64,000 bases of DNA from Arenibacter arenosicollis (GTDB lineage: Bacteria > Bacteroidota > Bacteroidia > Flavobacteriales > Flavobacteriaceae), in contig NZ_JACLHY010000004.1 in assembly GCF_014397245.1 (NCBI RefSeq), positions 186,001-250,000 on the forward strand, given 5' to 3'. Position numbers and translations under genes: made by a program. This document shows, piece by piece, positions 8,891 through 18,617 of the stretch (position 1 is the stretch's first letter; the number at the start of each line of letters is the position of its first letter). The notes below the pieces were generated by a model. It worked only from the letters and a program-made list of their open reading frames with translations. It was not told where the DNA came from and ran no database searches.

Positions 8891-11416
8891 CTAGACCTCC
8901 ATAACCTCCTTTGGGTCGGTACTTATTGCAACCGATTTAATGACTTTTTCATTTTGTCCTTCCCCTATGATCAAGGTATATTTGGCCAAAGAGTATACTT
9001 CTGGCACTAATTCCTTTCCTTTGATCCTCAACGATTTTACCATTTCATTGGTCTCTTCATTAATAATCTTAACAACTTGGTTAGATTCCTTAAAATGCAA
9101 TCTAGGCAGGTAGCCCAAGGCCCTTCTGCCATCGTTGTCATCTTGGGCTATGGTCAATGGCCATCCCGGGTAGGTATTGTCTTCGGAATCCACATCAAGG
9201 TCTGCCAAAAATCGAATTGCTTCCATTTTTATAGTCCTAGCCGAGGTATCAAAAGTAACTATCCCAAAACCGGATGCCTTTTTCTGTGCTTTCAAATATC
9301 TGTTTTTCTCTAGGTCAAAATCATCGGTCGGATTCCCAACGGCATAGATATAATTAGTGTTCCCAAATCCATCTCGATAGCTACCTGTATTAGGCAGCCC
9401 ATGTGCTGGTCTATCCGTAAAAGGTACATTGACAGAATCTGGTTGTCCCCATCTTGGGTAACCCGTTGAAATTGCCGGGGTACAGAAGGTCCAGCCCCCA
9501 TCCCTTACTTCATCAACACTATATTGTACCATAAAAGGCAAATGTTGATCTCCGTTGATATGAAAAACAGAAGCTTTTCTAATGGTCCGTATTACCTCAT
9601 CCCTTTTGGATTTGGGCCAACCTCCCGAGTCCAAATCGCCAAATAAGAATTGCTTTTTGGGACCATGATGGGTACCTACATTGGAAAATAAAGTCTGACT
9701 TAACAGCACCTTCATATCCGCTCCTTGCCAATCACCGACCCAGCCATTCAAAAACTCCATTTGACGATTTCCAAAGAAATCCAGGTCATTTGAATCAAGT
9801 TCTTCCGGTTTGGCCGGGGCGGTAAGATGATCTATCCTACCTTCCCCACTCCTAAGCATCTCTGGACCGGATTTAAATAATCTATCACTCACAATAGCGA
9901 AACTAACCTTCCCGTAAACCATTTGGGTAAACCAATTTGTAATGCCTGATGGTAAAGGTGATGGGTCATATGGATCTGGAAGGTGACCACATTGGGTGCG
10001 AAAAACCACATTGACCATATTGGGTGTCTGCACAAGTCCGCCATGGGCATCCCTTACCTTTTCCCAAGCTTCAAAAGAAATGCCTTCACCTCCTTCTCCC
10101 CAAAGATTACCTTGATAAACATCGTGGTCATCGGGCGTGCAGATTGTAGGCCGGTCGCGCATAATATTTCCAAAAGCCCAACCGAACATATACCATTTTC
10201 CCAAATAGTTTAGAATTGCACTGTCTTCTGGCTGTCTTTTTATAGGATACCCTCCATTGCCCTCGTACAACTGATCCCCCGAAAAATAAAGCATATCCGG
10301 GTTGGATTTTTCAAGATTCTCCACCAAGGGACGATATGGATATCCTGCCCATTCCTGACAGGTTAAACCACCAAATCGCAATGGCCGGTCATTTGGCTCT
10401 TGTCTTATAGCGCCTTTATAATAATGCTTTTCCTTGTCAATGGAATAGACCAAACGATAAGGTGTATCTTGGGCTGAATCCCAATTTTCTATTGAAAAAA
10501 TAGTACTATATGATACAGGATCAATTTCGCCCTTTTCTTCCTTGACCCATTTACCCTTCTTAAAAAATTGAAGCTCCACCTTTTGTGAATCTCTGTTGCC
10601 TACCGGAGGTAGTTGTGCCGTTAATTTAAGTTTCCCTTTTGAAAGTGTGTACATGGCCCAAAGGATAGGCCCAAAACTGTTATCGGGAACATATTCAACC
10701 TTAGTACCATCAAGGGCAATTGACCGAGACCAAAAGGTACTCCCCTCCTTTTCGTTCATGTTCTGTTCCAAAGCCACCAGGCCTTCGATTTCTCCGGTGT
10801 GGCGATATGACAATTCCGCTTTACGATCATCCTTGTCCACAACGATCAAGGTACATTCGTAATCGCCATTTTTTGATGACACCCCCAATTCCAGAGTAAA
10901 ATCGCTAAAATCAAAATTTTCCGGAAGCTTAGCTTCTTTGTCGGCTACAAATAATTTGCCTTCCAAGGAAATGCCTGTAGACAATCCTTCACCAAAATAA
11001 CAGGCCGCTTTTACACTCTTTGGGTCGGTAGCATCCTTTATTCCGATAGAAAAACCAACGCTCCCTTTGTCATTGTTATTTTTTAACAGCCCAATTCTAC
11101 TTTTAATGCACAAATCTCCCTTATCCTTTTTAAGCACATAAGTCAATAGATGAAGACGGGCATTCCGCATAGTCCCTTTAAACTCCAGTCTATTATTTCC
11201 AATTTCCCAATCTTCCATGGGAATACTCCAAAAATCCTTTCCAATCCAAACCCTCTCATTTAAATTTTCAAAATTAAAGGCAATGGATTTTCCAGAACTA
11301 CTATTTAGCTCATTATCCAACACACCACTTTGGGAGAATATATTGGAGAAAGGGTTGGCAATTATTGGAATTGCCAACCCTACTTTTTGAATAAAATTTC
11401 TTCTCTTTAAAACCAT
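8891..11416 (-). CDS. Tat-exported PhoD-like metallophosphatase
   Basis: Large (841 residues) PhoD/alkaline phosphatase D-like protein of the metallophosphoesterase fold, expected to hydrolyse phosphodi- or monoesters outside the cytoplasm. The N-terminus carries a twin-arginine signal (RRNFIQK, residues 5-11, then a short hydrophobic stretch). Residues about 45-340 form an N-terminal beta-rich region; the catalytic half shows YFSGDQLYEGNGG, TPDDHDVYQGNLWGEGGEG and HINGDQHLPFMVQ, matching the metal-ligand blocks of PhoD. It is placed 13 bp after SusD and before three sulfatases, so it probably acts on the same glycan, perhaps one carrying phosphate groups, or scavenges phosphate. A non-phosphatase hydrolase activity cannot be excluded. 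Confidence 0.86.
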   Translation of the reverse strand: MVLKRRNFIQKVGLAIPIIANPFSNIFSQSGVLDNELNSSSGKSIAFNFENLNERVWIGKDFWSIPMEDWEIGNNRLEFKGTMRNARLHLLTYVLKKDKGDLCIKSRIGLLKNNNDKGSVGFSIGIKDATDPKSVKAACYFGEGLSTGISLEGKLFVADKEAKLPENFDFSDFTLELGVSSKNGDYECTLIVVDKDDRKAELSYRHTGEIEGLVALEQNMNEKEGSTFWSRSIALDGTKVEYVPDNSFGPILWAMYTLSKGKLKLTAQLPPVGNRDSQKVELQFFKKGKWVKEEKGEIDPVSYSTIFSIENWDSAQDTPYRLVYSIDKEKHYYKGAIRQEPNDRPLRFGGLTCQEWAGYPYRPLVENLEKSNPDMLYFSGDQLYEGNGGYPIKRQPEDSAILNYLGKWYMFGWAFGNIMRDRPTICTPDDHDVYQGNLWGEGGEGISFEAWEKVRDAHGGLVQTPNMVNVVFRTQCGHLPDPYDPSPLPSGITNWFTQMVYGKVSFAIVSDRLFKSGPEMLRSGEGRIDHLTAPAKPEELDSNDLDFFGNRQMEFLNGWVGDWQGADMKVLLSQTLFSNVGTHHGPKKQFLFGDLDSGGWPKSKRDEVIRTIRKASVFHINGDQHLPFMVQYSVDEVRDGGWTFCTPAISTGYPRWGQPDSVNVPFTDRPAHGLPNTGSYRDGFGNTNYIYAVGNPTDDFDLEKNRYLKAQKKASGFGIVTFDTSARTIKMEAIRFLADLDVDSEDNTYPGWPLTIAQDDNDGRRALGYLPRLHFKESNQVVKIINEETNEMVKSLRIKGKELVPEVYSLAKYTLIIGEGQNEKVIKSVAISTDPKEVMEV

Positions 11417-11429
11417 TTTAGCAATAGGA

Positions 11430-13100
11430 TTAATTTCCCAACTTTGGATTTACATTGATCTCCGATTCTGGAATCGGCCATACATCGTCTACACCTTCCC
11501 GGAAATTCTTGGTGGTAACATACCACCTAGACTCTGGATCAATTTTTTTGGATGTGGTTGGATATAAGGTGGAGTTTGGGAATGGTGCACCCCAGAAATC
11601 TCCCACTAACACCTCATCACCAATTCCCCATCTAAAGATATCCCACAAACGTTGCCCTTCCAAAGCCAACTCAATTCTTCGCTCGTTTCTTAATAATGGT
11701 CTAAGAGCATCCGCATTGGTTTCCGTAATAGCCGGCAACCCTACAGACTCCCTACCCCTAACGGCATTGATGGTTTCATCCAACAATTGCTGTGTAATGG
11801 CATTACCCGCTTCGAGTTCGGCCTCCAAATAACTCAACAATACTTCGGCATATCTGATAATAGGGATATTGCCACCATAATCGGACCTTAGATTACCGCT
11901 AAAGGATTCATCAAAGAATTTTCTTAAACCATATCCTGTTCTGGTAGCCTGCTTGGAATAGGTCAATTGATCTACCGATCCAGTTGAATCCGGATTACAA
12001 TCATAGGTCCGGCCAGCAAACGTAGCACCATCCCATATAAAATTATACCTGAATCTAGGATCTCTGTTTGCCCCCATATCGCTATAGTCAAATCTCGGGT
12101 CATCATAGGACAAAGGAGTACCGTCATCAAAGCCATAAGCATCCGCCAAGCTGCCCAATGGGTTTACAATATGCCAACCTGAGGCAACTGCAGGATAGGC
12201 GTGCTGGGGCAACGCATTACCTGCCTGACCCCCGAAATATTGGGAACTAAAAATGTTTTCACTGCTATTTTCATTGGAAGGAATAAAAAGTGAGCTATAA
12301 TCTGGATCAATAATATTATCGCCCATATCTATAATCTGTTTGTATGCTACAGAAGCTTCAGGAAATCTCTTCTCCCCGAGATACAATCTCCCTAAAAAAG
12401 CCAATGCTGCTTGTTTACTGGCCCTACCAGCCTCCCCTGCTTTCAATTCGCCAAATGCCGGAAGTGCAGCTGCAGCAGCCTTAAGCTCATTCTCTACAAA
12501 GGTCACCAATTCCGTTTTCGAGGCCTTATCCACGTTATTGGCCTCATCAGGTGTTAAGGTAGCCGTAACTAATGGAGCACTGCCCCAAAACTGTGATAGA
12601 TAAAAATACTGTGTAGCCCTTAGAAACTGTACTTCGGCCTTCATTCTATCAATTTTAGCCTGTTCCATATCTACTTTTTCAATATTTTCCAGAAAATCAT
12701 TGCAAATGGCGATACGCTTATAAGACCCTTGCCAATATCCATTAACAACGTTGTTATTTGGTAGCAAAGTACCATTTGTCAATCGGTTCTGGGTGGAATT
12801 ATCACCTCTTCGATCATAGGCGTTATCCGTAGCAAATTCCATAAACACAATGCCACAATAGGTCCACCAATCCGAAGGCACAACCTGTGTACTATATTCC
12901 ACGGCCCCTCTATATGCTCCCGTCAGCGCAATGTTGGCATTGGACTCCGAAGTCCAGAAATTATCGGCTGCAAAGGCGTTACTGGGAAATTGTTCCAATT
13001 CCTTATCGCAGGAAATTACTGTTCCCAAGGAGACAATTCCTAATAGAAGTAATCCCAGAACCCTTGATTTAGATGAATGTTTGTTATATATTTTGATCAT
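11430..13100 (-). CDS. SusD-family glycan-binding lipoprotein
   Basis: SusD/RagB-type outer-membrane lipoprotein (556 residues) that caps its partner SusC and captures oligosaccharides. Lipobox VISC gives cysteine 31. Typical SusD features are the N-terminal LEQFPSNAF and FWTSESNANIALTGAYRG, the TPR-like helices (MKAEVQFLRATQYFYLSQFWG), and the C-terminal LRNERRIELALEGQRLWDIFRWG with YPIPESEINVNPKLGN-like ending (here VWPIPESEINVNPKLGN). It starts 4 bp after the SusC stop and is followed closely by the PhoD-like gene. Control should follow the SusC promoter and the ECF sigma/FecR pair upstream. Confidence 0.95.
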   Translation of the reverse strand: MIKIYNKHSSKSRVLGLLLLGIVSLGTVISCDKELEQFPSNAFAADNFWTSESNANIALTGAYRGAVEYSTQVVPSDWWTYCGIVFMEFATDNAYDRRGDNSTQNRLTNGTLLPNNNVVNGYWQGSYKRIAICNDFLENIEKVDMEQAKIDRMKAEVQFLRATQYFYLSQFWGSAPLVTATLTPDEANNVDKASKTELVTFVENELKAAAAALPAFGELKAGEAGRASKQAALAFLGRLYLGEKRFPEASVAYKQIIDMGDNIIDPDYSSLFIPSNENSSENIFSSQYFGGQAGNALPQHAYPAVASGWHIVNPLGSLADAYGFDDGTPLSYDDPRFDYSDMGANRDPRFRYNFIWDGATFAGRTYDCNPDSTGSVDQLTYSKQATRTGYGLRKFFDESFSGNLRSDYGGNIPIIRYAEVLLSYLEAELEAGNAITQQLLDETINAVRGRESVGLPAITETNADALRPLLRNERRIELALEGQRLWDIFRWGIGDEVLVGDFWGAPFPNSTLYPTTSKKIDPESRWYVTTKNFREGVDDVWPIPESEINVNPKLGN

Positions 13101-13104
13101 GATC

Positions 13105-16100
13105 TTAAAATTTTAGGTTTATACCAAAAGTGTAGGTAGTTAATATGGGATAATATGCTCCGCCCCCGGTTATTTCTGGGTCCCATCCCTTTCTATAGGA
13201 ATTAAAAGAATGCAAATTCTCTGCGCCCAAATAACATCTTAAATTATCTATCCCTAGAATTTCATTGACCGCATCAGGAAAATTATATCCAAGCTGAATA
13301 TTCTTGATACGCAAATACCCAGAATTGATGACCCAAAAGTCCGAGTCTTCCGTGTTGGCCGATCCGCTGTTGGTCAATACTTCGAGCCTAGGATAATCAG
13401 GATAACGAACAGGGTTGTTGGGATCGAACCTACCATCCATTTGCCAAGTTTGAATATTCCCTAGATTAAAGAAAGCATAACCGGCATAACCATCCAATTG
13501 ACCCTTTACCTCTGCGGTTCCTTGTAATAAAACCGATAGGTCGAAGTTCTTATAGTTAAAACCTAGATTGGCGCCAAAAGTATATTTAGGTATCCGGCTT
13601 CCCAAATAGGTCCGGTCATAAGTAGGATCTACCTTACCGTCTGGAACACCGTCTGGTCCACTAATATCCTTATATCTAAAATCACCTGCCTGTGCAGTAG
13701 GATTCACTGCAGTCATATCTGGCCAGCTATCTACCTCACCATCATTTAAAAACACTCCATCGGCTTTATAGCCGTAGTACATTTGCATGGGATAGCCTAT
13801 GAACAAGTCGGAACCATTTCCTACAAAACCATTGGGCTGCTCAACATTACCAAGTCCCAAGGTAACAACCTCATTATTGATGATCGAAAAGTTAGCGTTT
13901 ATGGAATATCCAAAATCTCCAGCTTTTCCACGATGACCCAAGTCAAATTCCCATCCCGTATTTTTTACCTCTCCGGTATTGGTCTCACTTATACCAACTC
14001 CTAAGACAGAGGATACACTTGCGGAAGGCTTAAATAGTACATCTGTTGTGTTTCTATTGAAATAGGTAGCGTTAAAAGTTAGCTGTCCGTCAAAAAAGCC
14101 GGATTCGATTCCTATATCAATAGTTTCAGTAGATTCCCATTTAATATTGGCATCCTTGTAATTGGCATATGCTGCCCCAGTTGCAAGTCCGCCCCCCAAG
14201 GAATAATCCCTTCCTGAGGCCAAAACTGTTTGATAAGGATAATTACCTATATTTTGGTTTCCTAATATACCCCATGAAGCCTTTGCTTTTAAATTGGACA
14301 TCCAAGATACCCCTTGCATAAAGTCTTCTTGGGAAATACGCCATCCCACAGCAGCAGAAGGGAAAAATGCATACTTATTATTCTCCGGAAAACGCGATGA
14401 TCCATCATACCGCATAGTAGCCTCAAAAAGATATTTTTGGTCTATACTGTATTTAAGACGAGAGAAAAAGGATTGTAAGGCCCATTCCGCGTCAAAGCCC
14501 CCAGATTGCTGATTTTCAGCACTTCCAAGATCCATTACGGTATAGTCATTGCTTGCAAAATCCTGACGGTAACCATTGAAAAGGGATAGCTCTTCATTTT
14601 CAAAAGAATATCCAGCCAATAAGCTAAAATCGTGCGACCCAAATTCCTTGGAATACTCCCCGGTAAACTGCATGGTCTTAAAAATAGTTTTGTTGCTCTG
14701 TTGATTCAAATACGATTGACCTAAAAACACATCCTCATTAAGTCTTTGGGAACCCAGATAGGAGCGCTCCTCATAAAGTGTAAAATTATAACCTCCAATA
14801 GCGGAAAAGACTAAATCATCATTAGGCTTCCAGTCCAATTTTACATTAACCCCGACCCTGGTTGTAGGATTGGTCAAATAGGATTTGGAATCTAACCACG
14901 CAACTGGAGTTCCACCACTTTCAGGTCCTATACCGTAATTGCCCTGGGAATCCCGGCCCAAGAAAGTCGCTGGATAACGCACCGCATTCTGAACAAGTTG
15001 ATCTAAAAATCCGCCTCCTTTATTTGCTGTGGCCTGGGGTTCTTTTCGCTCTTCCAATGCTCCAAAAAACCTCGAGTTCAATTCAAATTTTTCGCCCAAC
15101 TTATTACTGAGATTCATACGAAAGTTGTAGCGGTTAAAGCTATTCTTAGGTACTATCCCCTGTTGATCCAAAATACCTGCAGATACATAGTACTTATTGT
15201 TTTCGTCACCACCATTTACGGTAAGGGTGTGGGAGGTCTGTATTCCATTTCTAGAAAACAGATCTTCCAAGAATCTTGTATTCGGATAATTGTCAGGATC
15301 GTTTTGTGCCCTGTATCTTTCAATGTCATCGGCAGTAAAACTAGTGCTCCCTGAAGCTATATTGTACATTTCCGCATACTCCCAAGAGTTGGCAAATTCA
15401 GGAAGTTCAGTGGCCTCATTAACACCAATATAGCTATTATAGCTAACTGAAAATTTCTTGTTACTGCCGCTTTTAGTGGTAATTAAAATTACCCCATTGG
15501 CAGATCTGGCCCCATAGATAGCTGCCGAAGAAGCGTCCTTAAGAACGGAGATGGAAGCAATGTCGTCTGGATTAATATCATTCATGGTACCTGCTATACC
15601 ATCTATCAAAACAAGGGCATTGGCGTCAGCTCCAAATGAACCAACTCCCCTAACGCGGATCTCCCCTCCACTTTGTCCGGGTCTTCCCGATCTTTGAATT
15701 ATAGTAACCCCGGGCATCTGTCCCGTTATTGCTTGGGACGCCTGTGTTACAGGTCTATTTTCAATGTCCTTGGAAGATACTTGTGATATGGAGCCAATTA
15801 CGTTGATTTTCTTCTGGGTTCCATAACCCACCACGACAACCTCATCCAATCCTGCCGCACTTTCTTGAAGGGTAATACTAAGGCTGGTTTGCCCATCCAA
15901 AGGTACTTCAATAGTGGAAAAACCAATATAGGAAACTACCAGAATGGCGTTGACATCTGCTACCTCAATAGAAAAATTACCGTCAAAATCGGCTGTTACC
16001 CCATTCGTGGTTCCTTTTTCCACAATATTTGCCCCTGGCAATGGCGTCCCGGTATCGTCCACAACAGTACCTGAAATGGTAGGTTGCTGCAATCCCATTT

Positions 16101-16494
16101 CCTGCGTGCTACTTTGGTCAACATTATCTTCTTTGACTCCAGGCTTTAACGCTATTTGTTTGTCCAAAACCTTATAAACAATATTGGTTCCTTTAAACAC
16201 TTTCTCCAATATCTTGGAAATCGTTTCCCTTTTCACTTTTATGGAAACCATTCTTTCCAAATCAACTTCTTTGGTGTCCACAAAGAACTTAAATTCCGTC
16301 TGGGATTCAATTTCATTGAGAACATCAAACACCTTAACATTGTTAAGATTCAAGTCTATTTTTGTACTTTGGGAATAAGTACTTGCATTAACTTGAAAAA
16401 GTGCAACTAATAAAAATAGGGTTGTTAATTTCATTTTTAAATCGAATCGCCATGGACAACCATTACGATTCCGTGGTTTGTTAAATTTTTTCAT
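13105..16494 (-). CDS. SusC-family TonB-dependent transporter with STN domain
   Basis: Outer-membrane TonB-dependent oligosaccharide importer, 1129 residues. After the leader (about 1-42) there is an STN signalling domain (about 45-115, with VFDVLNEIESQTEFKFFVD and VFKGTNIVYKVLDKQIAL), then a carboxypeptidase-regulatory-like beta sandwich (about 138-220), the TonB box region DEVVVVGYGTQ, plug (about 235-345, with VRGVGSFGADANALVLIDG) and barrel ending in TFGINLKF. The STN domain is the hallmark of transducing SusC proteins that touch a FecR anti-sigma factor; the fecR- and sigma-like genes lie directly upstream on the same strand. It pairs with the SusD 4 bp downstream. Confidence 0.96.
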   Translation of the reverse strand: MKKFNKPRNRNGCPWRFDLKMKLTTLFLLVALFQVNASTYSQSTKIDLNLNNVKVFDVLNEIESQTEFKFFVDTKEVDLERMVSIKVKRETISKILEKVFKGTNIVYKVLDKQIALKPGVKEDNVDQSSTQEMGLQQPTISGTVVDDTGTPLPGANIVEKGTTNGVTADFDGNFSIEVADVNAILVVSYIGFSTIEVPLDGQTSLSITLQESAAGLDEVVVVGYGTQKKINVIGSISQVSSKDIENRPVTQASQAITGQMPGVTIIQRSGRPGQSGGEIRVRGVGSFGADANALVLIDGIAGTMNDINPDDIASISVLKDASSAAIYGARSANGVILITTKSGSNKKFSVSYNSYIGVNEATELPEFANSWEYAEMYNIASGSTSFTADDIERYRAQNDPDNYPNTRFLEDLFSRNGIQTSHTLTVNGGDENNKYYVSAGILDQQGIVPKNSFNRYNFRMNLSNKLGEKFELNSRFFGALEERKEPQATANKGGGFLDQLVQNAVRYPATFLGRDSQGNYGIGPESGGTPVAWLDSKSYLTNPTTRVGVNVKLDWKPNDDLVFSAIGGYNFTLYEERSYLGSQRLNEDVFLGQSYLNQQSNKTIFKTMQFTGEYSKEFGSHDFSLLAGYSFENEELSLFNGYRQDFASNDYTVMDLGSAENQQSGGFDAEWALQSFFSRLKYSIDQKYLFEATMRYDGSSRFPENNKYAFFPSAAVGWRISQEDFMQGVSWMSNLKAKASWGILGNQNIGNYPYQTVLASGRDYSLGGGLATGAAYANYKDANIKWESTETIDIGIESGFFDGQLTFNATYFNRNTTDVLFKPSASVSSVLGVGISETNTGEVKNTGWEFDLGHRGKAGDFGYSINANFSIINNEVVTLGLGNVEQPNGFVGNGSDLFIGYPMQMYYGYKADGVFLNDGEVDSWPDMTAVNPTAQAGDFRYKDISGPDGVPDGKVDPTYDRTYLGSRIPKYTFGANLGFNYKNFDLSVLLQGTAEVKGQLDGYAGYAFFNLGNIQTWQMDGRFDPNNPVRYPDYPRLEVLTNSGSANTEDSDFWVINSGYLRIKNIQLGYNFPDAVNEILGIDNLRCYLGAENLHSFNSYRKGWDPEITGGGAYYPILTTYTFGINLKF

Positions 16495-16546
16495 AATTTA
16501 GTAATACGTTTGGTGGTTAATAAAAATTTTTAATCACTTTAATCTG

Positions 16547-16580
16547 CCAGAAAATGTCGCAAGCATTTTCTGGTTTTTTT
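16547..16580. terminator. Hairpin between fecR-like gene and susC
   Basis: CCAGAAAATG and CATTTTCTGG form a perfect 10-bp stem with a 7-nt loop. A run of seven or more T follows on the plus strand, so a canonical U-tract exists only for rightward transcription, although both neighbouring genes run leftward. On the minus strand it could still pause or partly terminate transcription between the fecR-like gene and susC. Confidence 0.5.
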
Positions 16581-16639
16581 TATAAAGTAGATTGTGTCCT
16601 AGCCTCTAGAAATTCACTTCATATTTAATTATTTTAAGT

Positions 16640-17773
16640 TTAATTAATTACTATTTCATTTTGATCAATGATGTACTCAATAGAATAAATCTCATTTAAA
16701 GTTCGCAACACCTGCTCTATACTTTCAACATCGAAAACCGCATTATAGGTCTTCTCTTCCAAAATTTCATTATTGTTTTTAATGGAGATATTATAGTGCC
16801 TTTCCAGTTTTTTTCTAATGATTTTAAATGGAGTATTTCGGAAGATCAATCTTCCTTCCACCCAGCTGGTGTACATTTTGGTATCCACCTGTGTTATGAA
16901 TGTTTCTTTTGAGTGTTGATTCCATTCCCCTTTATATCCAGGCTCCAATAAAACGGTATTTGCAGAATTAAAGTCGCTGTCTTCCCCATGCAGGGCCACA
17001 GATCCCTCAACAAGGACGGTGTTGACATTTTCCTCCTCGGGATAGGAAGAAACATTGAATTTTGTTCCCAAAACCCTAACATTTAAATCATTTACATTTA
17101 CTACAAAAGGATGGTTTGCGTCTTTGGTGACATCAAAAAACGCTTCCCCGTTAAGGAATACTTCCCTTTTTGTACCTTCAATAAATTTTACGGGATATTT
17201 TATGGAACTACCGGCATTTAAATGAACTGTTGTGCCATCGGAAAGAATCAACTTAAAAGTTTTTCCATGGGGTATGTTCAATTCGTTATAAATAGGTGCT
17301 TTAGAAACAACCTGATTGGCAACGTCTTGATAGGATAAAACGCCTCCCTGTTGCTTTCCTACCACCTTTCCGTTCTTGTCTAGTATTGCACTTTCCTCTT
17401 TCTCGGTTATAACCTGAATATTTCCGTTGCCCAATTCCAAGGTAATGGCGTTCTTATCAATGACCGGCAGATCAGAATTTGATTTTTGTTGGATAAAGTA
17501 AGACCCTATGCCCACAAGAAGTACTAAGATAGCGGCATACTTTATGAATCCTGAAAATCTAGATTTCGGCTTATTGTTGTCCAGTTTTGATTCCAGTTCC
17601 TGCCAAGCCATTTCGCAATCTTCATCGCTCTTTGCTTTTAAGGCCCAGGTTTTTTTGAATTTTATAAAAGCCTTTTTATTCGCGGGGGAATCATCTATCC
17701 ATTGAAAGATCGATGAGACCTCCTCTTCCGTGGCATTTCCTGAAAGGTACTTCGAAATTAAATCGTAATCCAT
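16640..17773 (-). CDS. FecR-family anti-sigma factor
   Basis: Inner-membrane anti-sigma regulator (377 residues) expected to hold the upstream ECF sigma factor and receive the signal from the STN domain of SusC. A cytoplasmic N-terminal region (1-75) is followed by a single membrane segment (about 80-97, YAAILVLLVGIGSYF). The periplasmic FecR domain contains LILSDGTTVHLNAGSSIKYP, REVFLNGEAFFDV, FVVNVNDLNVRVLGTKFNV and VLVEGSVAL. The C-terminal DUF4974-like part (about 305-377) has LIFRNTPFKIIRKKLERHYN and a TYNAVFDVESIEQVLRTL block. It sits 73 bp after the sigma gene and 145 bp before susC. Confidence 0.95.
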   Translation of the reverse strand: MDYDLISKYLSGNATEEEVSSIFQWIDDSPANKKAFIKFKKTWALKAKSDEDCEMAWQELESKLDNNKPKSRFSGFIKYAAILVLLVGIGSYFIQQKSNSDLPVIDKNAITLELGNGNIQVITEKEESAILDKNGKVVGKQQGGVLSYQDVANQVVSKAPIYNELNIPHGKTFKLILSDGTTVHLNAGSSIKYPVKFIEGTKREVFLNGEAFFDVTKDANHPFVVNVNDLNVRVLGTKFNVSSYPEEENVNTVLVEGSVALHGEDSDFNSANTVLLEPGYKGEWNQHSKETFITQVDTKMYTSWVEGRLIFRNTPFKIIRKKLERHYNISIKNNNEILEEKTYNAVFDVESIEQVLRTLNEIYSIEYIIDQNEIVIN

Positions 17774-17846
17774 TAACTGGAATTTTGTGTTCCAATTAAG
17801 TACACCTTAGAAGTACTTTACCCTACATTGATTTTTGATTTTTTTA

Positions 17847-18452
17847 TCAAAAATGCAAAAAAGCATAGAAAAATGTAATGATTACGTAGTTTGCAATTCT
17901 CAATTTAAGGAATTTCGTAGCCCGTGTTATGTTGGCTTCAACGGCTTTGATAGTAATACCCAATTCTTGAGCAATCTCTTTATTCTTCTTATTTTCAAAT
18001 CGCTTTTTTAAAAATACCTGTTTGCATTTGTCAGGTAATTCCTCAATTGACTTTTCAATAAGATTTTCCAATTCCGAAAAGGTAACAGAATCAAAATTCA
18101 AGGAGTTCAAAATTTCAGTGTGCAAGTTGCTCTCCCTTTCCTGCAATTGCCGAGAGTTGTACTTCCGTACAACCTTATGGTGCCTAATTAGGTTTAAACA
18201 ATCCGTTTTTACAGACCGGTACAAAAAGGATGGGATTCCATTAATTTTTTGCACTTTTTCCCGGTTCTCCCATAGCTTGATAAAAGCGTCCTGCGCAACG
18301 CTTCTTGCTTTGTCCTTATCCCCTATAAACTGAGTTCCAAACCCAACAATACTATTGTAATATTCTTTAAAATAATATTCGAAAGCACGGCGATCTCCTT
18401 CCCTAAATTGTAGGAAGCGAAAATCTGTCAAACTTAAATGCTCTTTCTCCAT
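17847..18452 (-). CDS. ECF sigma-70 factor
   Basis: Extracytoplasmic-function sigma factor, 201 residues. Region 2 (about 18-100) includes FEYYFKEYYNSIVGFGTQFIG and ARSVAQDAFIKLWENRE; region 4 (about 128-185) has ELPDKCKQVFLKKRFE and EIAQELGITIKAVEANITRA, a clear helix-turn-helix. The C-terminal tail is unusually hydrophobic (ANYVIITFFYAFLHF). It is the first gene of the sigma/FecR/SusC/SusD set and presumably directs transcription of the PUL downstream once the FecR protein releases it. Confidence 0.94.
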   Translation of the reverse strand: MEKEHLSLTDFRFLQFREGDRRAFEYYFKEYYNSIVGFGTQFIGDKDKARSVAQDAFIKLWENREKVQKINGIPSFLYRSVKTDCLNLIRHHKVVRKYNSRQLQERESNLHTEILNSLNFDSVTFSELENLIEKSIEELPDKCKQVFLKKRFENKKNKEIAQELGITIKAVEANITRATKFLKLRIANYVIITFFYAFLHF

Positions 18453-18617
18453 TATGAATTAAGAATTACATAAACTTAAACATGTTTAATTACCAATATA
18501 GCAGCTAAATATACAAAATTTTATTAAATGTAAAATTTACATGTAAAATTTATTTTAAACGCAAGGTTTATGGATTAGGAGATGCTGACATATTTAATTG
18601 CCGATTATAGCATTAAT

